Assembly (NCBI GenBank): GCA_017470345.1 | Contig: JAFUEP010000016.1 | Location: 1 to 64,000 of the forward strand | Direction: 5' to 3' | Source: Prevotella sp. | GTDB lineage: Bacteria; Bacteroidota; Bacteroidia; Bacteroidales; Bacteroidaceae | DNA length: 64,000 bases | Shown here: positions 9,181 to 18,138 of the stretch, piece by piece | Layout of the letters: every line of letters starts with the position of its first letter | Position numbering within the stretch: position 1 is the first letter of the stretch | Translations under genes and position numbers: made by a program | The notes under the pieces: model-generated | The model's database searches: none | What the model was told of the DNA's origin: nothing | What the model saw: only the letters and a program-made list of their open reading frames with translations

Positions 9181-12100
9181 TCCCTTAACGATCATCTTCT
9201 TGGCTTGTCCGTCGATGACCTTGATATAGACGCCCGACTTCAGCTGGTCGGTCTGGACGCGACGTCCGTCAAGGGTGAAGTAAGTGGGCTTGCCGTCGCG
9301 GCTGACGAAGGGAGCGGCGACGGATGCGGCCATCTCCTCTGCCGTCATGCCGACGATCGGCATGGTGGCGCCCTCCCATCCGTCAAGCACGGCCAGGGGC
9401 TGGCTGCGGCTGTCAGTCTGAGGACGCAGGATGCCTGTGTAGCTGGTCATCGCGGGACGGTCGCCGACGACCTTCTCCCACCGTCCGTCAGTCAGATAGT
9501 AGTAGTCCTTGGGCACGCGGGCGCTGGTCTTGAAGAAGCCTCGCAGACCGCCAGGGGCATCAGTCGTCGACTTGACGGCATCGCCATACTCGAGGAAGGT
9601 GGCCTCAGCCTCAGAGGAGCGATAGATGAAGGCCAGTCCGGCCACGGTCTCCTCAATCTGACGGAGACAGAGGTTCTGCAGGTCGGGCGTGATGCCGGCA
9701 ATCTCGTAGAACGTGAGTCCGGGGCTGGGATGGACGGCATAGGGCAGACACGTAACGCCCCACTGCTCAGGCGTGACGCTGAGGCGGTATTGGGGAGTGA
9801 AATGGAGGACGAAGTCAGTGGCGCACCACCAGCCTTCACGCTTGTCGCCCGTCGAGGTGGGCTCGCCCAACCGATGCCATGCATTGTCGACGGCACCCTG
9901 CTTGGAGCCCTCGAAGCCGATGGTCAGGGCGTCGTCATCGTTGACATAGACGGGCAGCGTGGTAAGCGTCTGCCAGCGGTCGGCCGTCGAGACGCTGGGC
10001 AGGTCGAAGTAGTCGGCCGTCAGCTGGGGCGACTCCCGTCGCTCGTCTCCGTTGTCGATATAGGCGTGCTGGTCGCTGAGGCAGTAGTGCTCTGTCGTGG
10101 CCTTACACTCCAGATAGTAGAGTCCATGGTCGAGGCCCGTCAGCTCCTGACGGACGGCCATGGTCTTGCTTTGGCCCTCAGAGGCGCTGAGACCTGACCA
10201 CCAGGCATTCCAGAACGTGACGCCGTCGCGGGAGTTCGTGCGCTGGTCGCCACCTGTATAGGTGCCGCACTTGGTGGTCCAGCCCGTCGACGAAGCGAAG
10301 CTGGGCTGCTTGATCACGTTGTTGAGTCTGACTGACGAGAGGTAGCCCTCGATGGCATTGGCAAGAAGCTCGACGGCGTCGTTCACCTCTGCAGGCTTCT
10401 TGGCTGACAAAGCACCGCTTAGAGCACCTGAAAGGACCGCTTCGTCATCAAAGAGACGGCACTCTGACTGCATCGAAGCGGCGTCTCTGATGAGCTGCTG
10501 GAGCCGGGGCATGTTATGATAGGCCGTGATGGCCTCCTTGAGCGTGGCGGGCAGTCCGTCGTTCAGCTCAGGATAGCGCGTGTTGAAGGTTTGGAAGGCG
10601 TCAGCCTTCATCTGCTGTTTCTCAGCAGCATCAGCCAGAGCTTCCTCCTGAGAATCAAAGAGCTGGCAGAGCATGAGCTTGTCGAACTGGGCCGTGCCGG
10701 CCAGCGAGCGGAAGGCGATGATGGCCTTGGCGTATTCGCCTGAGTTGAAGGTGGCAAACTGGGTGAGCCAGTTCTCCGTCGCGTTCGAGAGCGAGCCGGC
10801 CGTCGTCGTCGTAGCCACGCCGTCGGCACTGAGGTTGAGCTGGGCGAAGACGCCGCCGTAGTTGCAGACGGCACCCGAGAAGTAGTAGTCGGTCTGGGGC
10901 TTGATGTCGACGACCGTCTTGAGAGCCTGCTCCGTATTGACCGTGCCGTTGCCATAAGCCTGCAGATAGGCACCGCCGTCGAGGCCTCCGACAGGCACCA
11001 CCTGGAAATAGGGTGCGCCGATAGGCTCGCCCTGACCGTTGAGCCAGAGGGCATCAGCCATGTCGAAATCGCCATTGAGCAGGATGTTGCCTCCTAGATA
11101 TTTCGTCGCGCCATCCACCTGAACGGCGTCGCCAGGCTCCAGGTCGTCGCTGGCAGCCATGACCATGCGGGTGTAGCGGTCCTTGCCGTTGGCATCGACC
11201 ACATGGACGCGATACTGGCAGCCGTTGGTGGCCTCAGCGTCCTCGTAGGTATAGTTGCCTTCGGCCTCCTGCATGTCCACGTCGCTGATGACCTCCCAGC
11301 GATGGCCGTCGCCCATGCGCCGCTCGAGGCTGATACTCTGGTTGTATTCGCCGTTATATTCATGCCAGCGGAGCGTAGCCACATGGGTGCGCTTGTCGAA
11401 GTCGATGGTCAGGTCGGAAGGATCGCGCATGGGCGGCGTCCGCGGCACGAAGTCGTACTTGCCGTTGTAGCCCACACCCGAGTTGAGCTGGCTGTACATC
11501 TGGCCGGCAGGGGTCAGCGAGCCGTCATCCAGACGAATCTTCGAACAATTGCGCTCGCTGTTCCAATAGAAATAGCGCTCCACGTAGTCGTAGCCATTCA
11601 AGGCATTGCAGATGCGCTCCACCACCTCTTTATTGAGATTATAGTCGGCCTGTGTAGGGCTATCCCAGCTGCTGGCCTCCTTGAAGATGCCGCTTCCTCC
11701 ACTCCATGAGGCACCCCAGACCCACTCGGAGATCCAGACGGGACGATGGTAGCGGTCGACCCACCCCCGGATACTATTGTAGAAGTTCCATTCGTTCCAA
11801 TAACAATGCAGGTCGAGGATGTCGCAGCGCCATCCGCGGGCGTCGATACTGTCCATGAACTCACGCAGGTGGGCCGTCGAGCCGTCGTGGCTGGAGGGCG
11901 AGCAGAGGCGCATGCCCGTGGCCATCAGGTTCTCCCAGTTGTCCAGGATCTGCTTGACGGTCTGCGGATGGTCGTCGGCCGAGTTGCCCGGCTCGTTGTT
12001 GGTCTTCATGTGGGGCGAATAGCTGACGCTACCGCATTGAGCAGCCGAGGGCCAGTCCTCGTAAATGTGATGGGGGACACATTCTGCATCGGGCAGCCGG

Positions 12101-12834
12101 CTTTCACCTAGCCCGAAGCTGTAACACGAGCCGACGTTGAGTGCGCTGACCGCCTCACTGCGGGTGTCGTTTGCCAGGGCTGGTTTACCTGCGTCATACC
12201 ACTTGAAGACGCGATACGACGTGATGGTCTCATCGAGGATCGTGGGCAGCGAGGCCACCTCGAGGTCGCCGTCGGCGGCGATGAAGCAGCGGCTGTAGCC
12301 ACGTCCGCGGGCCCGTGTGGAGAAGGTGACCATGTAGCCACGCTTCAGGCGGAACGAGCGGATGCGGTTGTTCAGCTTCTGTTCAGTCAGGGTGTTCATG
12401 AAGCCGCCCGAGTTCTCCAGTCCGAAGTCGTTGACTGATTCGCCCTGGAAGTTGGGCTCGGAGTAGACAGTCAGCGGCTTCATCGTGCTGGCATAGGGCA
12501 TGATGATGCAGCCGCGGTTGTGCAACTTCACCTGGCAGTTGGTGTTGTTCTGCGCCCGCTGGCCGTTGATCCTGACGTGCGATGCCAGCTGGCTGGTGGC
12601 TTTCGAGGGCTTCACGCCTTCAAGGATGAGCACGGCATGATCCGTGTTCTGGATGTTGACAATGCCCTCGTCAGCAAACGGGGTGGAGGACGTGACGATG
12701 TAGTCGACGTCATCGGTCAGGTCAACGGTCGTGCTTACCTGCTCGACGGTTGTCTTCTGGTTGTCGGCCAGACTCTGGGATAAAGGAAAAAGCGTCATGG
12801 CAACAGCCATCGCTAATCGAATAGTTCTCATCAT
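9160..12834 (-). CDS. Large secreted GH128-like hydrolase with a beta/gamma-crystallin-like region
   Basis: The 1224-residue product has a signal peptide (about 1-23, ends SLA/DN). A beta/gamma-crystallin-like repeat lies at about 120-185 (LTVYSEPNFQGES, then RIRSFRLKRGYMVTF). The catalytic core at about 225-475 has NEP with E281 and WISEWVWGASW with E370, as in GH128/Asl1-like enzymes, whose characterised members cut beta-1,3-glucan. FN3-like and two carbohydrate-binding-like jelly rolls follow (about 590-720 and 850-1010). The end (FTLDGRRVQTDQLKSGVYIK...KKMIVK) looks like a type IX sorting motif, extended by repeat-encoded EMKSEK. It is the first gene of a two-gene unit with a -7 box 46 bp upstream. 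Substrate is inferred only from family. Confidence 0.75.
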   Translation of the reverse strand: MMRTIRLAMAVAMTLFPLSQSLADNQKTTVEQVSTTVDLTDDVDYIVTSSTPFADEGIVNIQNTDHAVLILEGVKPSKATSQLASHVRINGQRAQNNTNCQVKLHNRGCIIMPYASTMKPLTVYSEPNFQGESVNDFGLENSGGFMNTLTEQKLNNRIRSFRLKRGYMVTFSTRARGRGYSRCFIAADGDLEVASLPTILDETITSYRVFKWYDAGKPALANDTRSEAVSALNVGSCYSFGLGESRLPDAECVPHHIYEDWPSAAQCGSVSYSPHMKTNNEPGNSADDHPQTVKQILDNWENLMATGMRLCSPSSHDGSTAHLREFMDSIDARGWRCDILDLHCYWNEWNFYNSIRGWVDRYHRPVWISEWVWGASWSGGSGIFKEASSWDSPTQADYNLNKEVVERICNALNGYDYVERYFYWNSERNCSKIRLDDGSLTPAGQMYSQLNSGVGYNGKYDFVPRTPPMRDPSDLTIDFDKRTHVATLRWHEYNGEYNQSISLERRMGDGHRWEVISDVDMQEAEGNYTYEDAEATNGCQYRVHVVDANGKDRYTRMVMAASDDLEPGDAVQVDGATKYLGGNILLNGDFDMADALWLNGQGEPIGAPYFQVVPVGGLDGGAYLQAYGNGTVNTEQALKTVVDIKPQTDYYFSGAVCNYGGVFAQLNLSADGVATTTTAGSLSNATENWLTQFATFNSGEYAKAIIAFRSLAGTAQFDKLMLCQLFDSQEEALADAAEKQQMKADAFQTFNTRYPELNDGLPATLKEAITAYHNMPRLQQLIRDAASMQSECRLFDDEAVLSGALSGALSAKKPAEVNDAVELLANAIEGYLSSVRLNNVIKQPSFASSTGWTTKCGTYTGGDQRTNSRDGVTFWNAWWSGLSASEGQSKTMAVRQELTGLDHGLYYLECKATTEHYCLSDQHAYIDNGDERRESPQLTADYFDLPSVSTADRWQTLTTLPVYVNDDDALTIGFEGSKQGAVDNAWHRLGEPTSTGDKREGWWCATDFVLHFTPQYRLSVTPEQWGVTCLPYAVHPSPGLTFYEIAGITPDLQNLCLRQIEETVAGLAFIYRSSEAEATFLEYGDAVKSTTDAPGGLRGFFKTSARVPKDYYYLTDGRWEKVVGDRPAMTSYTGILRPQTDSRSQPLAVLDGWEGATMPIVGMTAEEMAASVAAPFVSRDGKPTYFTLDGRRVQTDQLKSGVYIKVIDGQAKKMIVKGEMKSEK

Positions 12835-12879
12835 TGGTTTTTATCGTTATTAGTTTTTAGTTTGCACGTATATGGGCTG

Positions 12880-12887
12880 CAAAGTTA
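12880..12887 (-). promoter_or_regulatory. Predicted -7 box for the two-gene glycoside hydrolase unit
   Basis: On the minus strand this reads TAACTTTG, a good match to TAnnTTTG, 46 bp upstream of the GH128-like start codon. It lies back to back with the trp promoter at 12927-12958. Confidence 0.6.
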
Positions 12888-12926
12888 ATCAATTTATTCC
12901 GAAAACGCTAAAAAGTCCGGAAAAAG

Positions 12927-12958
12927 TTTGTGAATTAGGGAGAATATGATTACTTTTG
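12927..12958 (+). promoter_or_regulatory. Predicted trp operon promoter
   Basis: TTTG at 12927-12930 and TACTTTTG at 12951-12958 are separated by 20 bp, matching the Bacteroidota -33/-7 pattern. The predicted start of transcription lies about 25 nt ahead of the leader peptide ATG at 12989. Confidence 0.7.
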
Positions 12959-12988
12959 CAGACGATAACCCACAAAAACAAAATAATT

Positions 12989-13051
12989 ATGACATTCAGA
13001 ATGGCATTGCGTGCATGGTGGTGGCGAAGCTCAAGATTCCAGAAGTCGTGA
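12989..13051 (+). CDS. trpL: trp leader peptide with three consecutive Trp codons
   Basis: A 20-codon ORF starts at ATG 12989 and stops at TGA 13049-13051. Its centre reads RAWWWR, with TGG TGG TGG at 13016-13024. Ribosome stalling on scarce charged tRNA-Trp at this run is the classical sensor of trp attenuation. The ORF lies between a good promoter and a strong hairpin at 13098-13125, about 100 bp ahead of trpB. A 62-codon ORF in another frame (12946-13134) overlaps it, but it starts inside the -7 region and contains no Trp, so it is not the leader. Confidence 0.88.
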   Translation: MTFRMALRAWWWRSSRFQKS

Positions 13052-13097
13052 GAAGCCTGCCCTTTGTACGCGTATGCAATAAGTCACACACATATAT

Positions 13098-13125
13098 GAG
13101 GCTCGTCGTTCTTACGGCGAGCCTC
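13098..13125 (+). terminator. trp attenuator hairpin
   Basis: GAGGCTCGTCG pairs with CGGCGAGCCTC around a TTCTTA loop (11 bp, one G-T wobble; a flanking T-A pair makes 12). No T-tract follows, which is unusual for an intrinsic terminator. A competing pairing is visible: AGCCT at 13054-13058, just after the leader stop, complements AGGCT at 13099-13103 and could form the antiterminator when the ribosome stalls on the Trp codons. Confidence 0.75.
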
Positions 13126-13153
13126 ACTGATTAAACCATAATGATATTTATAC

Positions 13154-14362
13154 ATGAGTAAGTATTCAGTTGACAAAAAGGGATTCTATGGAGAGTTCGG
13201 CGGCGCCTACGTGCCCGAGATTCTCTATGCCACGGTGAGCAACCTCCAGGCGCAATACGTCGACATCGTGGAGAGCGACGACTTCAAGCGCGAGTATCAT
13301 CAGCTCTTGAAGGACTACGTGGGGCGCCCATCACCTCTGTATGAGGCACGGCGGATGAGCGAGAAGTATGGCTGCCGCCTCTTTCTGAAGCGGGAGGACC
13401 TGAACCACACGGGGGCCCACAAGATCAACAACACCATCGGGCAGATCCTGCTGGCACGCAAGATGGGCAAGACGCGCATCATCGCTGAGACGGGGGCCGG
13501 ACAGCACGGCGTGGCCACGGCCACCGTCTGCGCCCTGATGGGCATGCAGTGCGAGGTGTTCATGGGTGCCACTGACGTGGAGCGCCAGCACACCAACGTG
13601 GAGCGCATGAAGATGCTGGGGGCCGAGGTGCACCCCGTCCGCACGGGCAACATGACGCTCTCCGACGCCTGCTCGGAGGCCATCCGCGACTGGTGCTGCC
13701 ATCCGCAGGACACCTTCTACATCGTAGGCTCGACGATGGGGCCTCACCCCTACCCTGACCTCGTGGCCCGCATGCAGAGCGTCATCTCTGAGGAGATCAA
13801 GTGGCAGCTGCAGGAGAAGCTGGGGCGCGACTACCCCGACTATCTCATTGCCTGCATCGGAGGCGGAAGCAATGCTGCCGGCACCATCTATCACTACATG
13901 GACGACGAGCGGGTCAACATCGTGCTGGCCGAGGCTGGCGGCCACGGATGGCAGACGGACCACACCGCTGCCACCATCCATCGCGGCACCATCGGCATCC
14001 TGCACGGGGCCAAGATGCTGGTCATGCAGGACGACGACGGCCAGATTCAGGAGGCCTTCACCATTTCGGCTGGACTGGACTATCCTGGCGTCGGGCCCAT
14101 GCACTGCAACATGGCGCGCCAGGGCCGCACCCATGTGCTGAGCATCAACGACGACGAGGCCATCCGCGCCGGCTACGAACTGACCCGCATGGAGGGCATC
14201 ATCCCTGCCATCGAGAGCGCCCATGCCATTGCCGCACTGTCCAAACTCACGTTCAAGCGCGACGACGTGGTCGTGCTGACGGTCTCGGGGCGTGGCGACA
14301 AGGATATTGAGACTTATCTGGCCCACCCCCAGTCCCTCCCCAAGGGAGGGGAGTCTGAATAG
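13154..14362 (+). CDS. trpB: Tryptophan synthase beta chain
   Basis: It condenses indole with serine to give tryptophan, using PLP, in complex with TrpA. The 402-residue product shows the PLP-lysine motif REDLNHTGAHKINN, the phosphate-binding GGGSNA and AETGAGQHG. It is the first gene after the attenuator, with the gene order trpBEGDCFA found in Bacteroidota. The last dozen codons (HPQSLPKGGESE) lie in a C/G-rich palindrome that is not part of the conserved protein, so the natural C-terminus has been extended by repeat DNA. Confidence 0.96.
   Translation: MSKYSVDKKGFYGEFGGAYVPEILYATVSNLQAQYVDIVESDDFKREYHQLLKDYVGRPSPLYEARRMSEKYGCRLFLKREDLNHTGAHKINNTIGQILLARKMGKTRIIAETGAGQHGVATATVCALMGMQCEVFMGATDVERQHTNVERMKMLGAEVHPVRTGNMTLSDACSEAIRDWCCHPQDTFYIVGSTMGPHPYPDLVARMQSVISEEIKWQLQEKLGRDYPDYLIACIGGGSNAAGTIYHYMDDERVNIVLAEAGGHGWQTDHTAATIHRGTIGILHGAKMLVMQDDDGQIQEAFTISAGLDYPGVGPMHCNMARQGRTHVLSINDDEAIRAGYELTRMEGIIPAIESAHAIAALSKLTFKRDDVVVLTVSGRGDKDIETYLAHPQSLPKGGESE
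14321..14355 (-). repeat. CTCC-type palindrome with GGGGGTGG tail, trpB copy
   Basis: CCCTCCC-CAA-GGGAGGG at 14334-14350 forms a perfect 7-bp hairpin. Read on the minus strand it is followed by ACTGGGGGTGG, the same layout as the palindromes around the DUF559 gene and at the trpE start. It encodes the C-terminal tail of TrpB. Confidence 0.65.
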
Positions 14363-14401
14363 TTCAGGAGGATGAAATGAATAATCAAGAATAGCAACCA
14401 T

Positions 14402-15841
14402 ATGGAAACAAACAGTAACAAGACAAACCATACTCCTCCATTGGAGAAGGATAAGGGGTGGACTTTCAGTACAGTGACGAAGACTATCCTGGCAGACCTC
14501 TACACCCCTGTAGGCATTTACATGCGGCTGCGCGACATCTATCCGCAGAGTGCGCTGATGGAGAGTTCCGACTACCACGACGCAGCCAACTCGCGCTCAT
14601 TCATCGGCATCAACCCGATGGCCAGCGTGGCCGTGGGCCACGGCATGGCGACCATCACATTCCCTGACGGCACCACGACCAAACGCCAGATCGACAAAGG
14701 TTTCGGCACGGCTGATGCCATCCACGCCCTCATCGACCGCATCCATGTCGAGGGCGACGACGCCAGCGTCTGCGGACTGTTCGGATACACGAGTTTCAAC
14801 GCCGTGCGCTATTTCGAGGATATCGCCGTCAAGGACGAGACGCAAGAGCGCAACGATGCGCCTGACCTGCTTTATATTTTATATAAGGTGGTCATCGTGT
14901 TCGACCATCACAACAACCTGCTGAAGGTCGTGACCATTGGCGATGCCGCTGACATCGACAACGTCATGCGGGGGATGAACAGGGCCAGCGTTCAGGCCTA
15001 CGGTTTCAGGGCTGTGGGCGAGGTGCGCTCCACACTGACTGACGAGGAGCACAAGGCCAACATCCGCCGCGGCATTCAGCACTGCCTGCGGGGCGACGTG
15101 TTCCAGATCGTGCTCTCACGCCGCTTCATCCAGCGGTACGAGGGCGACGACTTCAAACTCTATCGCGCCCTGCGCAGCATCAACCCGTCGCCCTATCTGT
15201 TCTACTTCGACTTCGGCGGCTTCCGCATCTTCGGCTCCTCGCCTGAGACCCATTGCAGGATCGAGGGCCGCAGGGCCTACATCGACCCCATCGCAGGCAC
15301 CACCCGTCGCACGGGCGATGCTGAGAAGGACCGCCAGGGCGCCGAGTTCCTGCGGAGCGACCCCAAGGAGAATGCTGAGCACGTGATGCTCGTCGACCTG
15401 GCCCGCAACGACCTGAGCCGCAACTGCCACGACGTCCGTGTCGACTACTACAAGGACATCCAGTACTACTCGCACGTCATCCATCTTGTCAGCCGTGTCA
15501 GCGGCGAGTTCGACGAGGGCGCCGACCCCGTCAAGGCGTTCATCGACACGTTCCCTGCCGGCACGCTCTCAGGCGCTCCCAAGGTGCGCGCCATGCAGCT
15601 CATCTCCGAGTATGAGCCCCACAATCGCGGCGCCTACGGCGGCTGCATCGGCATCATCGGCCTCGACGGCTCGCTCAACCAGGCCATCACCATCCGCACC
15701 TTCGTCGCGCGTGGTGGCGAGCTGTGGTTTCAGGCTGGTGGCGGCATCGTGGCCAAGAGCAACGAAGACTATGAACTACAGGAAGTGAACAACAAGCTCG
15801 GAGCACTGCGCCGCGCCATAACCATCGCATCGGAATTATGA
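14402..15841 (+). CDS. trpE: Anthranilate synthase component I
   Basis: It makes anthranilate from chorismate with ammonia delivered by TrpG. The 479-residue product has the chorismate-binding signature in the C-terminal half: FQIVLSRRF, SPYLFYFDFGGFRIFGSSPE, PIAGTTRRTG, DLARNDLSR, GTLSGAPKVRAM and GGCIGIIG. The first 20 or so residues (HTPPLEKDKGW region) coincide with a palindromic repeat and do not look conserved; the family-like part begins near FSTVTKTI. The stop overlaps the trpG start (ATGA-type overlap), which indicates coupled translation. Confidence 0.95.
   Translation: METNSNKTNHTPPLEKDKGWTFSTVTKTILADLYTPVGIYMRLRDIYPQSALMESSDYHDAANSRSFIGINPMASVAVGHGMATITFPDGTTTKRQIDKGFGTADAIHALIDRIHVEGDDASVCGLFGYTSFNAVRYFEDIAVKDETQERNDAPDLLYILYKVVIVFDHHNNLLKVVTIGDAADIDNVMRGMNRASVQAYGFRAVGEVRSTLTDEEHKANIRRGIQHCLRGDVFQIVLSRRFIQRYEGDDFKLYRALRSINPSPYLFYFDFGGFRIFGSSPETHCRIEGRRAYIDPIAGTTRRTGDAEKDRQGAEFLRSDPKENAEHVMLVDLARNDLSRNCHDVRVDYYKDIQYYSHVIHLVSRVSGEFDEGADPVKAFIDTFPAGTLSGAPKVRAMQLISEYEPHNRGAYGGCIGIIGLDGSLNQAITIRTFVARGGELWFQAGGGIVAKSNEDYELQEVNNKLGALRRAITIASEL
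14431..14464 (+). repeat. CTCC-type palindrome with AAGGGGTGG tail, trpE copy
   Basis: CTCCA-T-TGGAG at 14436-14446 is followed by AAGGATAAGGGGTGGAC. It is the inverted partner of the copy at the end of trpB, about 80 bp away, and is translated as part of the TrpE N-terminus. Confidence 0.6.
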
Positions 15842-16401
15842 ACATCGTCATCATCGACAACTACGACTCGTTTTCGTATAACCTGAGTCATCTCGTGAAG
15901 GAGCTCGGCGCCGAGGTCACCGTCGTGCGCAACGACCAGTTCCAGCTCGCCGACCTCGAACGCTTCGACAAGATCATCCTCTCGCCTGGGCCCGGCATCC
16001 CCTCGGAGGCCGGCCTGCTGCTCGACGTCATTCGCACCTACGCAGGCCGCAAGCCCATCCTGGGCGTCTGCCTCGGCCATCAGGCCATCGGCGAGGTCTT
16101 CGGCGGGCGGCTGGAGAACCTCAGCGACATCTTCCACGGCGTGGCTACCGAGGGCACCATCGTGGCCGACGACCCCATCTTCAGCGGGTTGCCTAAGCGC
16201 ATCACCATGGGCCGCTACCACTCATGGGTGGTCAGCCCCGACGGATTCCCTGACAGCCTTGAGGTTACGGCCCTCAGCGACCAGGGCCAGATCATGGCCC
16301 TGCGCCATCGTGACTACGCCATCCACGGCATCCAGTTCCATCCCGAGAGCGTGCTCACCCCTGACGGAAAACAAATCATCAAAAACTTCTTAGACTTATG
16401 A
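15838..16401 (+). CDS. trpG: Anthranilate synthase glutamine amidotransferase component
   Basis: A class I glutamine amidotransferase of 187 residues that releases ammonia from glutamine for TrpE. The catalytic cysteine is in LGVCLGHQAIGE and the His/Glu pair is in GIQFHPESVLTPDG; LSPGPGIPSEAG forms the oxyanion strand. It overlaps trpE by 4 bp and trpD by 4 bp. It is separate from TrpD, not the fused form seen in some enterobacteria. Confidence 0.95.
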   Translation: MNIVIIDNYDSFSYNLSHLVKELGAEVTVVRNDQFQLADLERFDKIILSPGPGIPSEAGLLLDVIRTYAGRKPILGVCLGHQAIGEVFGGRLENLSDIFHGVATEGTIVADDPIFSGLPKRITMGRYHSWVVSPDGFPDSLEVTALSDQGQIMALRHRDYAIHGIQFHPESVLTPDGKQIIKNFLDL

Positions 16402-17396
16402 AAGAAACACTCAACCGTCTCCTCAACCACGAGGAGCTCTCACGCGAAGAGACCAAGCATATCCTGGTGGGCATCACGCAGGACAAGTATCCGACCGAGC
16501 AAGTGACGGCGCTCATCACGGCCATCCAGATGCGCGGCATCACCGTCGACGAGCTGCTGGGATTCCGCGACGGCATTCTCGAGACAGGCGTGCCCGTGCC
16601 CCTACATTGCGACCGCTACATCGACGTGGTCGGCACGGGCGGCGACCGCAAGAACACGTTCAACATCTCGACGACGAGCTGCTTCGTCATCGCTGGCGCT
16701 GGCTATCGGGTGGCCAAGCACGGCAACTTCGCGGCCACTTCCACCAGCGGCGCCTCCAATGTCATTGCCCACCACGGCGTGCAGTTCTCTGACGACCTCG
16801 ACGTCCTCAACCGCTCTATCAACGAGGTGGGCATCGTCTATCTCCACGCCCAGCTCTTCGCCCGCGCCATGAAGTTCGTAGGGCCCATCCGCAAGGCCTT
16901 GCCCTTCCCCACGTTCTTCAATCTGCTGGGCCCCATCGTCAACCCCTCGAAGCCGCAGTGCCAGCTGCTCGGCGTGGCCAACCTCGACCAGATGCGGCTC
17001 TACACGCAGGTGTATCAGAAGATCGGTATCGACTACGGCATCGTCAACTCCATCGACGGCTACGACGAGATTTCGCTGACGGGCGACTTCAAGGTGACGA
17101 CCAACAGCTATGAGCGCCTGTTCAGTCCGCACGACCTTGGGTTCAGCATCGCCAGGCCTGAGGAGCTCGTGGCCGGCGCCACTGAGGAGGAGGCCGCCCA
17201 GATCTTCGACGCCGTGCTCGAAAACCGTGCCCTGCCTGCCCAGAAGAACATCGTGCTGGCCAACGCAGCCTTCGGCATCCAGGTGCTCGAGAAAGGCACC
17301 AAGCCAATCGAGGAGTGCATCGAGATTGCCCGCGAGAGCATCGACAGCGGCCGCGCCCTCCAGACATTCAAGCGATTCGTAGAACTGAACTCATAG
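16398..17396 (+). CDS. trpD: Anthranilate phosphoribosyltransferase
   Basis: It transfers phosphoribosyl from PRPP to anthranilate. The 332-residue product contains DVVGTGGDRKNTFNIST (PRPP binding), KHGNFAATSTSGASNV, the FARAMKFVGPIRK loop and NLLGPIVNPSKP. Length is normal. The start ATG overlaps the trpG stop and trpC follows after 4 bp. Confidence 0.95.
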   Translation: MKETLNRLLNHEELSREETKHILVGITQDKYPTEQVTALITAIQMRGITVDELLGFRDGILETGVPVPLHCDRYIDVVGTGGDRKNTFNISTTSCFVIAGAGYRVAKHGNFAATSTSGASNVIAHHGVQFSDDLDVLNRSINEVGIVYLHAQLFARAMKFVGPIRKALPFPTFFNLLGPIVNPSKPQCQLLGVANLDQMRLYTQVYQKIGIDYGIVNSIDGYDEISLTGDFKVTTNSYERLFSPHDLGFSIARPEELVAGATEEEAAQIFDAVLENRALPAQKNIVLANAAFGIQVLEKGTKPIEECIEIARESIDSGRALQTFKRFVELNS

Positions 17397-17400
17397 CGAC

Positions 17401-18138
17401 ATGGCCGACATCTTAGAACAAATCGTAGCGACGAAGCGGCAGAAGATGGCCCTGCTACGCAGCAAGAAGCCCTCGCTCCGCGAAGCCCTGCTCTCATCGC
17501 CAACTGGCATCATTGCCGAGTTCAAGCGGCGGTCGCCCTCGCGCGGCTGGATCAAGGAGGAGGGACGGGCCGACACGATCCCCCTCGCCTATCAGCAGAA
17601 CGGGGCGGCAGCCGTCAGTATCCTCACCGACAGACAATATTTTGCGGGCCATCCGCGTTTTATTATCGAGGCGCGCCAGTCGGGCGTCGACATCCCGATT
17701 CTGTTCAAGAACTTCGTGGTCGACGAGCTGCAGGTCTATGAGGCGGCCCTCTGCGGGGCCTCGGCCGTGTTGCTCATCGCCGCCTGTCTGACGAAGTCGG
17801 AATGTCAGCGGCTGACGACATTGGCTCACGAGCTGGGCCTCGAGGTGCTGCTCGAGATGCACGACGAGCACGAGCTGGAATACATCGAGACGGGACCCGA
17901 CCTCTGTGGCATCAACAACCGCCACCTGGGCTCGTTCACAACCAGCGTCGAGACCTCGTTCAGGCTGGCCGAGAAGCTGCCCAATGACGCTCTACTTGTG
18001 AGTGAAAGCGGGATTAGCAATCCGCAGACAGTCAGGCAACTACGCAGCGTCGGCTATCGGGGATTCCTCATCGGAGAACACTTCATGCGCGCCCCTCAAC
18101 CAGGACTGGCCCTGAAAGAATTTATAGCACAGATATGA
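17401..18138 (+). CDS. trpC: Indole-3-glycerol-phosphate synthase
   Basis: It closes the indole ring from CdRP. The 245-residue TIM barrel shows IIAEFKRRSPSRG (substrate lysine), VSILTDRQYFAGH, PILFKNFVVDE, LLEMHDEHELE, GINNRHLGSF and VSESGISNP. It is monofunctional, since trpF is a separate following gene overlapping it by 4 bp. Confidence 0.95.
   Translation: MADILEQIVATKRQKMALLRSKKPSLREALLSSPTGIIAEFKRRSPSRGWIKEEGRADTIPLAYQQNGAAAVSILTDRQYFAGHPRFIIEARQSGVDIPILFKNFVVDELQVYEAALCGASAVLLIAACLTKSECQRLTTLAHELGLEVLLEMHDEHELEYIETGPDLCGINNRHLGSFTTSVETSFRLAEKLPNDALLVSESGISNPQTVRQLRSVGYRGFLIGEHFMRAPQPGLALKEFIAQI

Noticed and set aside
12946-13134. 62-codon ORF upstream of trpB
   Set aside because: It starts in the promoter -7 region and has no Trp codons. 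The 20-codon WWW ORF in another frame is the convincing leader.
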